The position numbers and the translations under genes are program-made. A stretch of 64,000 nt of DNA from Mycobacterium sp. 050128. GTDB lineage: Bacteria > Actinomycetota > Actinomycetes > Mycobacteriales > Mycobacteriaceae. The notes beneath the pieces were generated by a model. It had not been told where the DNA came from. It did no database searches and saw only the letters and a program-made list of their open reading frames with translations. Within the stretch, counting starts at the first letter, position 1; each line of letters opens with the position of its first letter. The DNA lies in NCBI RefSeq assembly GCF_036409155.1, contig NZ_JAZGLW010000002.1, positions 696,347 through 760,346 of the forward strand. The letters are read 5' to 3'. Below are positions 21,657-32,783 of the stretch, one piece after another.

Positions 21657-24547
21657 GCGACGAAAGCTTAGGCACGGAGCGGCCCTCGCGACCCTTCATC
21701 GCGCGGAACGTCCACCGGTTTTCAATACTCATCATCTTGGGCTGGCTCGGCCTCACCGTCTTCTTCACCGTCGGCGTCCCGCCCCTGGAGGTCGTCGAAC
21801 AAGGGCATTCGGTATCGCTGAATCCCGCAGACGCACCGTCCTTCAAGGCGATGGCACGCCTCGGCCAGGACTTCAAGGAATCCAATTCGGGCGCCCTGGC
21901 GATGATTGTCCTCGAGGGAGACCAACCTCTCGGCCACGACGCGCACCAGTACTACGACGAATTGGTGCGCCGGCTCGAAGCCGATACCAAGCACGTCCAG
22001 CATGTCCAGAACTTCTGGGGAGATCCGGTCACCGCCGCCGCCGCGCAAAGTATCGACGGCAAGGCCGCGTATGTGCAGCTAAACCTTGGCGGCCTCCAGG
22101 GCGCATCCGCGGGAGACGAATCCGTAGCGGCCATCCGCGGCATCGTGGCCGGGCTGCCCGCGCCGCCCGGACTCAAGGTCTATGTGACCGGCCCCGCCGC
22201 AACCGTCGCGGATATGAACAAGGCAGGCCAGGAGACCGTCACGACGGTCACACTGGCGAGCCTTTCCGTGATCTTTATTACGTTGCTGCTCGTCTACCGC
22301 TCGATTACTACTGTCATCTTGTTGTTGCTGACGGTCGGTCTGCAATTAACGATAGCCCGAGGAATGGTCGCATTTCTCGCTTATCACGGGTTCATTGGCC
22401 TTACTACTTTCGCAGTCAACCTCTTGGTGGCCGCGGTCATCGCTACGGGTACCGACTATGGAATCTTCTTTGTTGGGCGATATCAGGAGGCCCGGCAGGC
22501 GGGCGAAGATAAAGAAACCGCTTTCTATACCACATTCAGTAGTGTCGCGAAGGTTGTGCTGGCCTCCGGATTGACGATTTCCGGAGCGGTTCTTTGCCTG
22601 AGCTTTACCCGGCTGCCCTATTTCCAGCCGCTGGGACTTCCCAATGCAACGGGTATCGCCGTCGCTGTTCTCGTCGCGCTCACGCTCACACCCGCACTGC
22701 TCGCCGTGGGCGCTCGTTTCGGCCTGTTCGAACCGAAACGGAAGCTCCGGGTGCGCGGCTGGCGACGAATAGGCACCGCGATCGTTCGCTGGCCGGCGCC
22801 GATCTTCATTGCCACATTGGCGATTGCCCTTATTGGGCTGCTGACACTGCCGGGCTACAACCCCAGCTATGACGACCAGAAGTTCATCCCTGCAGACATT
22901 CCCGCCAGCGTAGGAAACGCGGCCGCGGCGCGACATTTTCCCGAGTCACGAATGATGATGCCGGAAATCCTGTTGGTCGAAGCCGATCACGACCTGCGCA
23001 ATCCCACGGACATGCTGGTGTTGAATCAATTGGCCAAAGGGATCCTCGCGGTGCCGGGTGTTTCTACGGTTCAAAGCGTGACTCGCCCTGAGGGAACTCC
23101 GTTGGCGCACACCAGCATTCCATACATCATGAGCATGTCGCAGTCGTCTCAGCTGACCAATATGGCGTTCCAGAAGGATCGCATGAACGACATGCTGAAA
23201 CAGGCCGACGAAATGGCCAAGATGATTAAGCTGATGCAGCACATGGTCGAGTTGATGAAGGAGCTTACCGCCACGACCCATGACATGGTCGGCCAGACGC
23301 ATCAAATTCAGAAGACCACCGCAGAATTGCGCGACCGTGTTTCGGATTTCGAGGATTTCTTCAGGCCGCTCCGCAGTTATTTCTACTGGGAAAAGCATTG
23401 CTACGACGTTCCCGTCTGCTTCGCGATTAGATCGGTGTTCGACGCAATCGATGGCGTCGACGAGGTCAATGACAAGTTCACCGAATTGGTGGCAGACCTC
23501 GATAAATTAGATGCGATCCTGCCGCAGTTGCTTATACAAATTCCGCAGTTGATCGAAACCATGCAGAGCATGCGGACCATGATGCTGACCATGCACAGCA
23601 CCATGGAGGGGACAATCGGCCAGATGGAGGTGAATGGCGGCCAAAACCCGAACGCTATGGGTCAGGCGTTCGACACCTCTAAGAATGACGATAGTTTCTA
23701 TATCCCGCCGAGCATTATCGATGGCTCGGATACCTTCAAGCGGGTCATGAAGATCTTCCTGTCGCCCGACGGAAAGAACGCCCGCCTGCTGATTGCGCAA
23801 AAGGGCGACCCGGCGACGCCCGAGGGGCTTTCCCGCGTCGATCCGATCAGGACGGCCGCCGAGGAATCGCTCAAGGGCACGCCCCTGGAAGACGCCAAGG
23901 TTTATCTGACCGGAACCGCTGCCGTGGTAAAGGACTTGGTCGAAGGCGCCAAATTCGATCTCTTGATCGCGGGAGTCGCCGCGCTTTGCCTTATTTTCAT
24001 CATCATGCTGATCATGACGCGTAGCTTCCTCGCCGCGCTGGTCATCGTTGGTACGGTATTGCTTTCATTGGGCGCCTCCTTCGGGATGTCCATCCTGGTT
24101 TGGCAGTATTTGCTTGGGCTGCAAATTCACTGGACTGTTCTTTCGATGTCGGTGATCGTGCTGTTGGCCGTCGGTTCCGACTACAACCTGCTCCTGGTTT
24201 CCCGGATGAAAGAGGAATTGTCCGCCGGCATACACACCGGCATCATCCGCGCCATGGCGGGCACCGGAAAAGTCGTCACCAACGCGGGCCTGGTATTCGC
24301 CTTCACGATGGCTTCCATGGCGGTCAGCGACCTGCGCAGCATCGCCCAGCTGGGCACCACGATCGGGATGGGCCTGATGTTCGACACCCTGGTGGTGCGC
24401 GCCTTCATGACACCGGCCGTCGCGGCGCTGCTCGGACGCTGGTTCTGGTGGCCCCAACAAGTGCGCACCCGCCCCGCAAGTCAGATGCTGCGGCCGTTGG
24501 GGTCTCGCCCGTTGGTGCGCTCATTGCTGCTGAAAGAAACGCGGTGA
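21653..24547 (+). CDS. mmpL4a: MmpL4a, RND-type GPL transporter
   Basis: A 964-residue MmpL protein. After an N-terminal helix (about 23-45) and the first periplasmic domain come five helices (about 190-340) containing [19 protein letters not shown], the conserved Asp-Tyr pair of the proton relay. A long second extracytoplasmic domain holds a Met/Lys-rich coiled-coil stretch (about 500-690) with the paired Cys of KHCYDVPVC. The last helices (about 770-920) carry [16 protein letters not shown], the second Asp-Tyr motif. Length and both motifs are intact. MmpL4a and MmpL4b are both required for GPL export in M. smegmatis and M. abscessus. The ATG overlaps the mmpS4 stop by four bases and mmpL4b follows after 7 bases. 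Confidence 0.95.
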   Translation: MSDESLGTERPSRPFIARNVHRFSILIILGWLGLTVFFTVGVPPLEVVEQGHSVSLNPADAPSFKAMARLGQDFKESNSGALAMIVLEGDQPLGHDAHQYYDELVRRLEADTKHVQHVQNFWGDPVTAAAAQSIDGKAAYVQLNLGGLQGASAGDESVAAIRGIVAGLPAPPGLKVYVTGPAATVADMNKAGQETVTTVTLASLSVIFITLLLVYRSITTVILLLLTVGLQLTIARGMVAFLAYHGFIGLTTFAVNLLVAAVIATGTDYGIFFVGRYQEARQAGEDKETAFYTTFSSVAKVVLASGLTISGAVLCLSFTRLPYFQPLGLPNATGIAVAVLVALTLTPALLAVGARFGLFEPKRKLRVRGWRRIGTAIVRWPAPIFIATLAIALIGLLTLPGYNPSYDDQKFIPADIPASVGNAAAARHFPESRMMMPEILLVEADHDLRNPTDMLVLNQLAKGILAVPGVSTVQSVTRPEGTPLAHTSIPYIMSMSQSSQLTNMAFQKDRMNDMLKQADEMAKMIKLMQHMVELMKELTATTHDMVGQTHQIQKTTAELRDRVSDFEDFFRPLRSYFYWEKHCYDVPVCFAIRSVFDAIDGVDEVNDKFTELVADLDKLDAILPQLLIQIPQLIETMQSMRTMMLTMHSTMEGTIGQMEVNGGQNPNAMGQAFDTSKNDDSFYIPPSIIDGSDTFKRVMKIFLSPDGKNARLLIAQKGDPATPEGLSRVDPIRTAAEESLKGTPLEDAKVYLTGTAAVVKDLVEGAKFDLLIAGVAALCLIFIIMLIMTRSFLAALVIVGTVLLSLGASFGMSILVWQYLLGLQIHWTVLSMSVIVLLAVGSDYNLLLVSRMKEELSAGIHTGIIRAMAGTGKVVTNAGLVFAFTMASMAVSDLRSIAQLGTTIGMGLMFDTLVVRAFMTPAVAALLGRWFWWPQQVRTRPASQMLRPLGSRPLVRSLLLKETR

Positions 24548-24554
24548 GGAACGC

Positions 24555-27491
24555 ATGACAACCGAACCGATAGCCACCCAGCACGAAGCACCCCCCGTCC
24601 AGAAGCCGTTCGTAGCGCGAACAATCCGCAGCCTTTCGCTGATCTTCATCCTGGCGTGGGTGGCACTGACCCTGCTGGTCACCTTCGCAGTTCCCTCGCT
24701 GGAACGGGTGGGCCGAGAGCACTCGGTGCCATTGGCACCGCAAGACGCGCCCGCCGTGCAGGCGATGATGCGGATGGGCAAGGTCTTCAAGGAGTCGGAC
24801 TCGGACAGCTTCGTGATGCTCGTGCTCGAGGGGCAACAGGAGCTCGGGGACAGTGCGCACAAGTACTACGACAAATTGATGCGGCTGTTGAAGGCCGACA
24901 CGAAACATGTTGAGCACGTTCAGGATCTGTGGGGCGATCGACTCACCGCGGCGGGTGCCCAAAGCGCCGACAGTAAGGCCGTATACGTCCAGATGAATCT
25001 GGCCGGCAACCAGGGCACGACGCAGGGCCAAGATTCCATTGCTTCCGTCCGGGACATCATCGCCAAGAATCCGCCACCTCCAGGCCTCAAGGCCTTTGTC
25101 ACCGGCCCGTCAGCGCTGTTCTCGGACATGCAGGAGGCCGGTGACAGATCGATTCTGAAGATGACCGCGGTCGGCGCGGCGATCATTTTCGTGGTGCTGC
25201 TGTTCGTCTATCGGTCGATCATCACGGTGATCCTGCTGTTGATCACCGTCGGGATCGAGGTACTCGCCGCCCGCGGAATCGTCGCATTTCTGGGCGACCA
25301 CAGCATGGTGCAGTTGTCGACGTTTGCCGTCAACCTGCTGGTGGCCCTTGCGATGGCGGCCGGAACCGACTACGGGATCTTCTTCTTCGGCCGGTATCAA
25401 GAGGCGCGTCAGGCCGGCGAGGATCGAGAAACCGCCTACTACAACACCTTCCGCGGGGTCGTCCCCGTCGTATTGGGTTCCGGTTTGACGATCGCCGGAG
25501 CAATGTTGTGCCTGAGCTTTACCCGGATGCCCATCTTCCAGACCATGGGCGTGCCGTGCGCGATCGGCTTGGTCGTTTCCGTCGTAATCGCGCTGACGTT
25601 GGTTCCGGCGATGCTGACCATCGGCGGTCGCTTCGGGTTACTCGATCCCACGCGAGCCATCCGGTTCGGTCGGTGGCGGCGAATCGGCACGGCAATTGTC
25701 CGCTGGCCGGTGCCCATCCTCATCGCGACCATCGCGGTCGCGCTGGTCGGGTTGGTGACGCTGCCGGGCTACCAGACCAGCTACAACAACCGGCTCTACA
25801 TGCCCGACGACATTCCGGCGAACATCGGCTATGCGGCCGCCGACCGGCATTTCTCCCAAGCGCGGATGTTGCCCGAAATTCTGATGATCGAATCCGATCA
25901 CGATATGCGCAATCCGGCCGATTTCATCGTCCTGCACAGGCTGGCCAGAGCCATCTTCAAGGTTCCCGGAATTGCCCGGGTTCAGGGCATAACCCGGCCC
26001 GAAGGCACACCGATTGAGCACACCTCGATACCGTTTATGCTCGCCATGCAGAACTCCGCTCAGTCGCAAAACATTAAGTATATGAAGGCTCGCATGGACG
26101 ACATGCTCGAGCAGGTCCACATGATGGATATCCAGATCGCGTCGATGACGCGGCTTTACGAACTCCAGAAGGAACTTACCGCGCTTACGCACGAGTCGAT
26201 CACCAAGACCGACGAGATGACGCTGCTCTTGTACGAGTTGAGAAATCACTTCGCGGACTTTGAAGATTTCCTCCGACCAATTAAGAGCTACTTCTACTGG
26301 GAAAAGCACTGCTTCGACATCCCGATATGCTGGTCGTTGCGGTCGATCTTCGACACGCTCGACGGGATTGACGAGCTGAGCGACAAGCTTGCCGACCTGG
26401 AGATCGATCTCCACAAGATGGATGTACTGCTACCGCAACTCCTCGAGCAGTACCCGCAGATGCTCGCGTCAATGCGGTTCTTCAAGGAAACGACGCTGAC
26501 GATGCACAGCACGATGTCGGGGATTATCGGGCAGGTGAACGTCGACAACAAGGACGCCACCACCATGGGTCAGGCGTTCGACAACTCCAGAAACGACGAT
26601 TCCTTCTACCTGCCACCCGAGATTTTCAAGAACGCGGACTTCCAGAAGGCGATGAATCAATTCCTGTCCCCCGACGGGAAGGCAGCCCGGTTCATTATTT
26701 CCCACAAGGGTGACCCCGCGACTCCCGAGAGCGTGGAGCGGGTTGACAAAATCAAGACGGCGGCCGAAGAGGCACTCAAGACCACGCCGCTGGAAGACGC
26801 CAAGATCTATCTCGCTGGCACCGCGTCGACCTTCAAGGACTTCAAAGACGGCTCGAAATTCGACCTACTGATCGCCGGAATCGGCGCGCTCTGCCTGATT
26901 TTCACGATCATGCTGATCATCACGCGAAGTTTTGTGGCCGCGCTGGTCATCGTCGGTACGGTGGCACTTTCGTTGGGCTCATCGTTCGGGCTCTCGGTGC
27001 TGATCTGGCAGTACATTCTCGGGATCAAGCTGTACTGGATGGTCCTGCCGATGTCGGTGATCGTCCTCCTGGCCGTGGGGTCCGACTACAACCTGCTGCT
27101 CGTATCCCGGATGAAAGAAGAAATCGGCGCGGGCATCAATACCGGCATCATTCGGGCAATGGGCGGTACCGGCAAGGTCGTCACCAACGCAGGGCTGGTG
27201 TTCGCATTCACGATGGCGTCGATGGCGTCCAGTGACTTGCGCATCATCGGTCAGGTCGGGACGACCATCGGCCTGGGTCTGATGTTCGACACCTTGATCG
27301 TGCGCTCGTTCATGACTCCGACCATTGCCGCCATTCTCGGGCGCTGGTTCTGGTGGCCGCAGGTGGTCCGTCCACGCCCGGCCAGTCAGATGCTGAGGCC
27401 GGAAGGTTCGCGCCCGGTGGTGCGCGCTTTGCTGGGCCGGGATTTCCCCGACGATGCACCTACGGCCGAGATCCCTAGGCAATCGGTCTAG
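24555..27491 (+). CDS. mmpL4b: MmpL4b, RND-type GPL transporter
   Basis: A 978-residue paralogue of MmpL4a with the same layout: N-terminal helix, first periplasmic domain, helices with [19 protein letters not shown], a coiled-coil-bearing second loop with KHCFDIPIC, and final helices with [16 protein letters not shown]. The protein ends in a short hydrophilic tail ([16 protein letters not shown]). Large blocks are near-identical in protein sequence to MmpL4a, so the pair arose by tandem duplication and probably works as a heteromeric or paired exporter with MmpS4. The start ATG lies 7 bases after the mmpL4a stop. A 167-base gap with no other gene separates it from drrA. Confidence 0.95.
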   Translation: MTTEPIATQHEAPPVQKPFVARTIRSLSLIFILAWVALTLLVTFAVPSLERVGREHSVPLAPQDAPAVQAMMRMGKVFKESDSDSFVMLVLEGQQELGDSAHKYYDKLMRLLKADTKHVEHVQDLWGDRLTAAGAQSADSKAVYVQMNLAGNQGTTQGQDSIASVRDIIAKNPPPPGLKAFVTGPSALFSDMQEAGDRSILKMTAVGAAIIFVVLLFVYRSIITVILLLITVGIEVLAARGIVAFLGDHSMVQLSTFAVNLLVALAMAAGTDYGIFFFGRYQEARQAGEDRETAYYNTFRGVVPVVLGSGLTIAGAMLCLSFTRMPIFQTMGVPCAIGLVVSVVIALTLVPAMLTIGGRFGLLDPTRAIRFGRWRRIGTAIVRWPVPILIATIAVALVGLVTLPGYQTSYNNRLYMPDDIPANIGYAAADRHFSQARMLPEILMIESDHDMRNPADFIVLHRLARAIFKVPGIARVQGITRPEGTPIEHTSIPFMLAMQNSAQSQNIKYMKARMDDMLEQVHMMDIQIASMTRLYELQKELTALTHESITKTDEMTLLLYELRNHFADFEDFLRPIKSYFYWEKHCFDIPICWSLRSIFDTLDGIDELSDKLADLEIDLHKMDVLLPQLLEQYPQMLASMRFFKETTLTMHSTMSGIIGQVNVDNKDATTMGQAFDNSRNDDSFYLPPEIFKNADFQKAMNQFLSPDGKAARFIISHKGDPATPESVERVDKIKTAAEEALKTTPLEDAKIYLAGTASTFKDFKDGSKFDLLIAGIGALCLIFTIMLIITRSFVAALVIVGTVALSLGSSFGLSVLIWQYILGIKLYWMVLPMSVIVLLAVGSDYNLLLVSRMKEEIGAGINTGIIRAMGGTGKVVTNAGLVFAFTMASMASSDLRIIGQVGTTIGLGLMFDTLIVRSFMTPTIAAILGRWFWWPQVVRPRPASQMLRPEGSRPVVRALLGRDFPDDAPTAEIPRQSV

Positions 27492-27658
27492 TTCGTCACC
27501 CGGATTACGCAGGCAGCAAACGCCGAACGCTGCTGACAATTTGTCGACGGTTGCGCTCCAGACCATTGGAGTGGCGATTGAATAGCAATCGCGAGGGCCA
27601 TCGTCCTCTACAGCCAATTCGGCCAAGTGGCCGGGACCAACATGAGATACTCCCTACT

Positions 27659-28606
27659 GTGTATCCACTGGCAATCGAGGTTGCAGATCTCACAAAGACT
27701 TTCGGGGGAAACACGTCTGCGCTGTCCGGCGTAAGTTTCTCGGTTCCGGCCGGGACCGTCTGCGGTTTGCTCGGCCACAACGGCGCCGGCAAGACAACCA
27801 CGATCAACATCCTGTCGACACTGCTGCGCCCCACATCCGGCAGCGCCACCGTCGCCGGATACGACATCGTCCGCCAACCCGCCAAGGTGCGCGCCAGCAT
27901 CGCGATGACCGGACAGTTCGTCGCGCTGGATTCGTTGCTCACCGCGCGGGAGAACCTGGTGCTGTTCGGCAGGATGCGCGGGCTGCGGCGCCGCGAGGCA
28001 AAGGCCCGCGCCGACGAGCTGATCGAACGGTTCGACCTCGTCGCGGCCGCGGACCGCCATGTGTCGACGTATTCCGGTGGCATGCAGCGCCGCGTCGACC
28101 TCGCCGCCGCCCTGATGGTGCTGCCGAAAGTGCTCTTTCTCGACGAGCCGACCGCCGGACTCGATCCTCGCAGCCGCCGCGACGTCTGGGCGCTGGTGAG
28201 TTCGTTGGCCCAGCAAGGGATCACCGTGCTGCTGACCACGCAGTACCTGGATGAGGCCGATGTGCTCAGCGACTCGATCGTTGTCATCGACCAGGGAAAG
28301 GTGATCGCCAGCGGCACCGCCGAGGACCTCAAGCGCCGGGTGGGCGCCGGCTACTGCCAGGTCAGTCCGGCCAATCCGGACGACCTGCCTCAGGTCGCGA
28401 CGGCGCTGACCGGACTCAGCGGGATCGACGTCGACGGCGACGCCAACTCGGTGTCGGTGCTTGCCCCCGACGGAGTGGCGACGCTCGCGGAGGTCTTTCG
28501 CCGTATCGACGCGCTCGGCGTCGAACTCGCCGATATCTCGTTGCGGAAGCCCTCATTAGACGAGGCATTCCTGCACATCACCGAGCGGACCGCCGCCCGA
28601 TCATGA
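27659..28606 (+). CDS. drrA: DrrA-family ABC transporter ATP-binding protein
   Basis: A 315-residue ATPase of the daunorubicin-resistance/DrrA group. It has Walker A GLLGHNGAGKTTT (37-49), Q-loop TGQFVALDSLLT, signature YSGGMQRR, Walker B KVLFLDEPTAG, an H-loop position replaced by Gln (LLTTQYLDEAD, a usual DrrA feature), and the DrrA-type C-terminal regulatory tail. I start at the GTG at 27659 (VYPLAIEVADLTKTFG), where homology begins; upstream in-frame sequence is Arg/Pro-rich and unlike the family. No clear ribosome site precedes it, so translation may be leaderless or from a weak site. The stop overlaps drrB (ATGA). In MAC, drrA-C lie in the GPL locus and drrC marks one edge of the serovar-specific region; the cargo is not proven. 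Confidence 0.88.
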   Translation: MYPLAIEVADLTKTFGGNTSALSGVSFSVPAGTVCGLLGHNGAGKTTTINILSTLLRPTSGSATVAGYDIVRQPAKVRASIAMTGQFVALDSLLTARENLVLFGRMRGLRRREAKARADELIERFDLVAAADRHVSTYSGGMQRRVDLAAALMVLPKVLFLDEPTAGLDPRSRRDVWALVSSLAQQGITVLLTTQYLDEADVLSDSIVVIDQGKVIASGTAEDLKRRVGAGYCQVSPANPDDLPQVATALTGLSGIDVDGDANSVSVLAPDGVATLAEVFRRIDALGVELADISLRKPSLDEAFLHITERTAARS

Positions 28607-29346
28607 GCGCTTTGGCGGCTCTCACCGAACGGTCGCTGGTGTCAGCGACACGCGACGGCGAGATGATTTTCGAGGTACTGTCGCCGATCGCGTATCTGGC
28701 CGGCTTCAGCGTGGCTCTGCATGGCCTGATCGACACCGGTCCGGTGACCTATTCGCAATATCTGGTGCCCGCCGTGGTCGTCCAGTCGATGATCTTCGTC
28801 GGCCTGCTTACCGCGGACCGCGCGATCCGCGACCACCTCAGTGGCCTGGGCGTGCGATTGAAGACGCAGCCGATCTCCGCGGCAACCCCCGTTGCCGCGC
28901 GTATGGCCGCTACCCAAATCCGCGCTGTACTAGCCCTTTTGGTGGCGCTCGTCGCCGGGTATGCCTTTGGATTCCGGATGACGGGTGGGCCGGGCCATGC
29001 GATTGCTTTCGTGCTGATCTCGTTGCTGCTGTGCCTGGCGGTGGGGTTGGGTGCCGATGCACTGGGATCGAGTTCGAACAGCCTTCAGGGAGCCAGTTAC
29101 ATGCTGTTCGTCCCCCAGTTGCTGCTGTTCCTGCTGTCCACCGGCATCGCCCCCGAGAAGACCTTCCCCGCCTGGCTACGTCCGTGGGTACGCAACCAGC
29201 CGGTCTCTCAGGTCGCCGAGACGCTGCGTGGGCTCGGCAGCGGACACGTCGGGGTCAACAACTTGATCATCAGCCTGGCCTGGTGTTTCGGTATGGTGCT
29301 GGTCTTCGGCACGATCACGATGCGGATGCAGAGGCGCAGCGCGTGA
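28603..29346 (+). CDS. drrB: DrrB-like ABC-2 type permease
   Basis: A 247-residue integral membrane protein of the ABC-2 family with six predicted helices. Family features are the amphipathic start (ALTERSLVSATRDGEMIFE), the loop TADRAIRDHLSGLGVRLKTQPIS between helices 2 and 3, and a late FVPQLLLFLLSTGIAPEKTFP segment. It would form the membrane channel with DrrC, driven by DrrA. Both ends overlap their neighbours by four bases (ATGA with drrA, GTGA with drrC), so drrABC is one translationally coupled unit. Confidence 0.88.
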   Translation: MSALAALTERSLVSATRDGEMIFEVLSPIAYLAGFSVALHGLIDTGPVTYSQYLVPAVVVQSMIFVGLLTADRAIRDHLSGLGVRLKTQPISAATPVAARMAATQIRAVLALLVALVAGYAFGFRMTGGPGHAIAFVLISLLLCLAVGLGADALGSSSNSLQGASYMLFVPQLLLFLLSTGIAPEKTFPAWLRPWVRNQPVSQVAETLRGLGSGHVGVNNLIISLAWCFGMVLVFGTITMRMQRRSA

Positions 29347-30137
29347 CATCGCATGCCGCAGACCAAGGCTCATTGCTGAGCCAGAGCTGGTTGCAAGCCA
29401 TTCGGCTCCTTATCCGGTGGCGGCGCGACCGAGCGGTGCTGATGGGTTCCTTGCTCTTGCCGGTCTTTCTGCTCCTGCTGTACCAAGTGGTGTTGGGTGA
29501 GCAGGTGCGCAAGGTGACCGGCGTGGACAGCCTTTACGGGCTCGTCCCGTTCTGTGCGGTGCTGTCCGCGCTGTTCGGCGCCTTGGGCAATGCGGTGGGC
29601 ATCACGATGGATCGCCAGTCGGGGTTGCTCAGCCGGATGTGGGTGCTTCCGGTGCATCGGGCGAGCGCGCTGACCGGGCGGCTCACCGCGGAGGTCGCGC
29701 GGGCACTGGTCGGAACGATCCTGATCACTGCGCTCGGAGTGATGATGGGACTGCGGTTCAAGCACGGGTTGGCCGGGGCGCTACTGTACGTCCTGGTTCC
29801 GTCGATCATGGTGGTCGGATTCACGGCATTGGTGATCGCGCTGGTCCTTCGCACCACCAGCCCTGCCGTGTTGACCTGGATCATGGGCGGGACAATCACA
29901 TTGGCATTCGTGAATCCCGGGACCACACCGATCGGGATGTTCCCGGATTGGCTTCGGCCGTTTGTCCGCTTCCAACCGATATCGCCGCCCATCGAGACCA
30001 TGCGGGCACTGGCGTACGACGGTCCGATTGTCTGGCCCCTGGCGATGACCGTCCTCTGGACCGTCGCGATGCTCGTGCTATTCGTCCCGGTGGGCTTGCG
30101 CGGGTATCGGATCTGCGCCGAGACCAGCAACCTGTAG
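29343..30137 (+). CDS. drrC: DrrC-like ABC-2 type permease
   Basis: A 264-residue ABC-2 permease with about six helices; the start is the GTG at 29343, which overlaps the drrB stop as GTGA. Typical elements are WLQAIRLLIRWRRDRAVLMGS at the N-terminus, the GITMDRQSGLLSRMWVLP loop, and the C-terminal PDWLRPFVRFQPISPPIETMR segment shared with DrrB (PAWLRPWVRNQPVSQVAETLR). An open frame continues upstream to 29031 but lies inside drrB and is not used. In MAC, drrC is one border of the serovar-variable sugar region, and here the gene content changes immediately after it. Confidence 0.88.
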   Translation: MTSHAADQGSLLSQSWLQAIRLLIRWRRDRAVLMGSLLLPVFLLLLYQVVLGEQVRKVTGVDSLYGLVPFCAVLSALFGALGNAVGITMDRQSGLLSRMWVLPVHRASALTGRLTAEVARALVGTILITALGVMMGLRFKHGLAGALLYVLVPSIMVVGFTALVIALVLRTTSPAVLTWIMGGTITLAFVNPGTTPIGMFPDWLRPFVRFQPISPPIETMRALAYDGPIVWPLAMTVLWTVAMLVLFVPVGLRGYRICAETSNL

Positions 30138-30145
30138 CTGTCGAA

Positions 30146-30952
30146 CTACGTTCCGGCGTTGTCTGCCCGGGCCTTCGAGGCGGCCTTGAAACGGGTGCGC
30201 CAGGCACGCACCGCCAACTGGCGGTTCTCCTTTTCCTTGAAGAACGTCAGCATTCGGTTGCCGGTTTCCATGGCCCCGACCCAGAAGTACATCGGCAGCC
30301 GCTTTCTGAACTCCTTGTCCGTGCCCGTCCGCATGCTGAGGCCGGTCATGTCGTTGTAGTCGGCAACGACGATGTCCATGTACCGGATGTTAAGCGCGGG
30401 GTTGGAGAAGCAGCGGATGTTGAAATCCCAGTCGGCCCAGATCGGGTAACGCAGGTTGTACGGGCCGATGCCGGCGAAGAGCTCGCGACGATAGAAGATC
30501 GACTGGTGGCAGATGTTGGTCTCGAACTGTAGCCGGTCGAGGTCGAATTCCCCGGCGTGGCGGGCACCGGTCGAGCCCATGATCACATCGCCGTACACCA
30601 GGTCGCAGGGCGCGTTGTCGCCGATGAACTTGGCCACCCGGGCCAGGGTATCCGCGTCGTGCAGTCTGTCGTCGGACCCGAGAAAGAGCAACCACTGCCC
30701 TGTCGCCATGCTGACACCGCGGTTCATCGCGTCGTAGATGCCCTTATCGGGCTCACTGTGCACGACCAAACGATCGCCGAAGTCGCCGGCATAGCTCTTG
30801 ACGACGTCGAGGGTCCCGTCCGTCGAGGCGCCGTCCACCACGACCAGCTCGAAATCGGTATAGGTCTGGCGGAGAAGGCTCTCGGCGCAGCCACCCACGT
30901 GCCCCGCCGCCTTCCAGGTCGGGACAATGATCGAAAACATCGGTCCGCTCAT
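30146..30952 (-). CDS. Glycosyltransferase family 2 (WcaA/WcaE-like)
   Basis: A 268-residue cytoplasmic GT-A enzyme. N-terminal FSIIVPTWKAAG (6-17), VVVDGASTDGT (37-47), the GIYDAMNRGV helix (71-80) that typifies WcaE-like transferases, and the metal-binding SDD at 93-95 (FLGSDDRLHD) are all present. The C-terminal third is basic, as expected for membrane-surface association. It ends 8 bases from drrC, convergent with it, and is the last gene of a leftward set beginning with the nucleotide-sugar dehydrogenase at 35110. It probably adds one of the outer GPL sugars made by that set; the sugar is not known. An in-frame ATG four codons in (30940) is an alternative start. Confidence 0.85.
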   Translation of the reverse strand: MSGPMFSIIVPTWKAAGHVGGCAESLLRQTYTDFELVVVDGASTDGTLDVVKSYAGDFGDRLVVHSEPDKGIYDAMNRGVSMATGQWLLFLGSDDRLHDADTLARVAKFIGDNAPCDLVYGDVIMGSTGARHAGEFDLDRLQFETNICHQSIFYRRELFAGIGPYNLRYPIWADWDFNIRCFSNPALNIRYMDIVVADYNDMTGLSMRTGTDKEFRKRLPMYFWVGAMETGNRMLTFFKEKENRQLAVRAWRTRFKAASKARADNAGT

Positions 30953-31012
30953 GCGCGACTCACGGTTCTCGGCATATGGGCTCGGCCCTCCCCAGCATCG
31001 CTGTGCATTTGA

Positions 31013-31744
31013 TCACGAATCGTCACGGAAAAAGATGCCGTCGGCCTGCAACATCCGGCCGTTACGAATGTCGGTGAAACAGGGCAGCATTCCGGTCAGG
31101 GTGAACCCCAATGAGTATGCCAAGTCCAGCGCTTCCCGGATCAGCATTCCGCCCTCGTACAACGGCAGGAAGGAAAGTTCGAGTTGCATGCCGACGCAGC
31201 GATCGTTCGCCGTTGCCTTGCTCCCGGCGAGTACCTGTTTCTCGAACCCCTGGACGTCGATCTTGAGGAAGATTTGGTCCGACGGCCGCAGAATCTCGGG
31301 CACCACTGTGTCAAGCCGGTGAATCGAAACCTCTTCGGCACCAACATAATTCGCTGCCGGGAAGACGTCTTGATGGCTTTTCAGCATCGGTAAGACGGAA
31401 CTGCTTTCACCGGAGTTGCCCGCGACATTGATCGAGATCGTCCCATCGACATCGCCCAGCGCGTGCCGCCGGCAGTCCCAAAGCGGGTCTTTGGACGCGT
31501 TGCTCAGCAACTCGGAAAACGGCCCGGCCAGCGGTTCGAACGAGACGAGGCGCCCCCGGTAGCCCCGCTTGCGCAGGCCCATGGCGTATTGGCCGGAGTT
31601 GGCGCCCACGTCTAACACCACGTCAACCTGCCGTGATTTGAGCTGGTTGACGAACTGGCGCTTCCAGGCCCGCTCAGAAAGATAGCGTGGCACCTCGAGG
31701 GAGACGCCACGCGCTATCAAGCGGGCATTGTCCAACAAAGACAC
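31013..31744 (-). CDS. FkbM-family SAM-dependent methyltransferase
   Basis: A 243-residue class I methyltransferase. SAM motif I is VVLDVGANSGQYA (42-54). The later FLKIDVQGFEKQVLAG strand is the FkbM hallmark, and the C-terminal FTGMLPCFTDIRNGRMLQADGIFF matches FkbM enzymes that O-methylate sugars. GTG start at 31744, with no strong ribosome site. It lies between the EpiA gene (90 bases upstream) and the GT2 gene on the same strand. It probably O-methylates a sugar hydroxyl in this GPL variant. FkbM-type enzymes recur in MAC serovar clusters, whereas the core-sugar methyltransferases at 51-58 kb belong to the TylF-like type. Confidence 0.85.
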   Translation of the reverse strand: MSLLDNARLIARGVSLEVPRYLSERAWKRQFVNQLKSRQVDVVLDVGANSGQYAMGLRKRGYRGRLVSFEPLAGPFSELLSNASKDPLWDCRRHALGDVDGTISINVAGNSGESSSVLPMLKSHQDVFPAANYVGAEEVSIHRLDTVVPEILRPSDQIFLKIDVQGFEKQVLAGSKATANDRCVGMQLELSFLPLYEGGMLIREALDLAYSLGFTLTGMLPCFTDIRNGRMLQADGIFFRDDS

Positions 31745-31834
31745 GGCGTCACGTTAACACGCCAGTACCCCTGAGCAGGCAGCTTCGCTCACAAGCGTTG
31801 TTGTCGATCCGCGCCCCGGTTGGTGTCTCGCTAA

Positions 31835-32776
31835 TCAGCTCAGGCGCAACGCATCTGACTCGAGGAACCAGTCGTACATCTTTTTCAAGCCGGCTTCGAT
31901 GGTCACCGAAGGCCGCCATCCGAGCGCGGTGAGGTTCGTGTTGTCCATGATCTTGCGGGGCGTGCCGTCGGGGCGAGAGCGGTCGAACTCGACGCGCCCG
32001 TCGAACTCGACGATGGATTTGATCAACAGGGCCAAGTCTCGGATCGAAATCTCCTCACCCGAGCCAACATTGATCATTCCGCCACCGTCGTACGAACGCA
32101 GCAGCAGGACGCACGCATCGGCGAGATCGTCGGCGTCGATGAGCTCACGCAGCGGCGAGCCACTCCCCCATACGACAACCTCGTCGGCGCCGGCCGTTTT
32201 GGCCTCGTGGAACCGGCGCAACATGCCCGCGACGACGTGGGAGTGCTCGGGGTGAAAATTATCGCCGACGCCGTAGACATTCGACGGCATCACCGTAAAT
32301 GCGTTGAAGCCGTACTGCTTTCGATAGGCATCGCACATCGTCTTGCCCGCGATTTTGGCCACCGCATAGGGCAGGTTGGTTTCCTCCAACGGACCGGTGA
32401 GCAGCGCATCCTCACGAATCGGTTGCTCGGCGTCTCTCGGATAGATGCAACTCGATCCCAGGAAGAGCAGCTTCTGTGCGCCGTACCGATAGGCAGCATC
32501 GATGACATTCGTCTGGATCTTGAGGTTCTCCCGGATGAAGTCGGCACCGTAGGTCGCATTCGCGACGATCCCACCGACCTTCGCGGCCGCCAGGACGACG
32601 TACTGCGGGCGCTGCGCGGCGAAGAATTCCTCGACCGCCGCGGGGTCGTCGAGGGGCAATTCGTCATGTGTGCGGGTCACGACGTCGGTGAAACCCTCGC
32701 CCACCAGCCGCCGGGTGATCGCCGAACCCACCATGCCGCGGTGACCGGCAACGTAAATCCGTGAACCTAGATCCAT
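31835..32776 (-). CDS. epiA: GDP-L-fucose synthase-type epimerase/reductase (EpiA)
   Basis: A 313-residue short-chain dehydrogenase. NADP loop AGHRGMVG (10-17), LGSSCIYP (107-112) and the Tyr137-x3-Lys141 pair (PYAVAKIAGK) are those of GDP-4-keto-6-deoxy-mannose 3,5-epimerase-4-reductase, including the Cys110 and the His in NFHPEHSHVV used for epimerisation. It would produce GDP-L-fucose or, with changed stereochemistry, a related 6-deoxy sugar. The ATG at 32776 is chosen because GAGGTG precedes it; a longer reading from 32797 overlaps the upstream SDR gene. The partner GDP-mannose 4,6-dehydratase is not in this window. EpiA is known from MAC GPL loci and from M. tuberculosis (Rv1512). Confidence 0.85.
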   Translation of the reverse strand: MDLGSRIYVAGHRGMVGSAITRRLVGEGFTDVVTRTHDELPLDDPAAVEEFFAAQRPQYVVLAAAKVGGIVANATYGADFIRENLKIQTNVIDAAYRYGAQKLLFLGSSCIYPRDAEQPIREDALLTGPLEETNLPYAVAKIAGKTMCDAYRKQYGFNAFTVMPSNVYGVGDNFHPEHSHVVAGMLRRFHEAKTAGADEVVVWGSGSPLRELIDADDLADACVLLLRSYDGGGMINVGSGEEISIRDLALLIKSIVEFDGRVEFDRSRPDGTPRKIMDNTNLTALGWRPSVTIEAGLKKMYDWFLESDALRLS

Positions 32777-32783
32777 TGACACC

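Noticed and set aside
29031-29342. Upstream extension of the drrC reading frame
   Set aside because: It lies wholly within drrB, and the GTG at 29343 overlapping the drrB stop gives the normal DrrC length.
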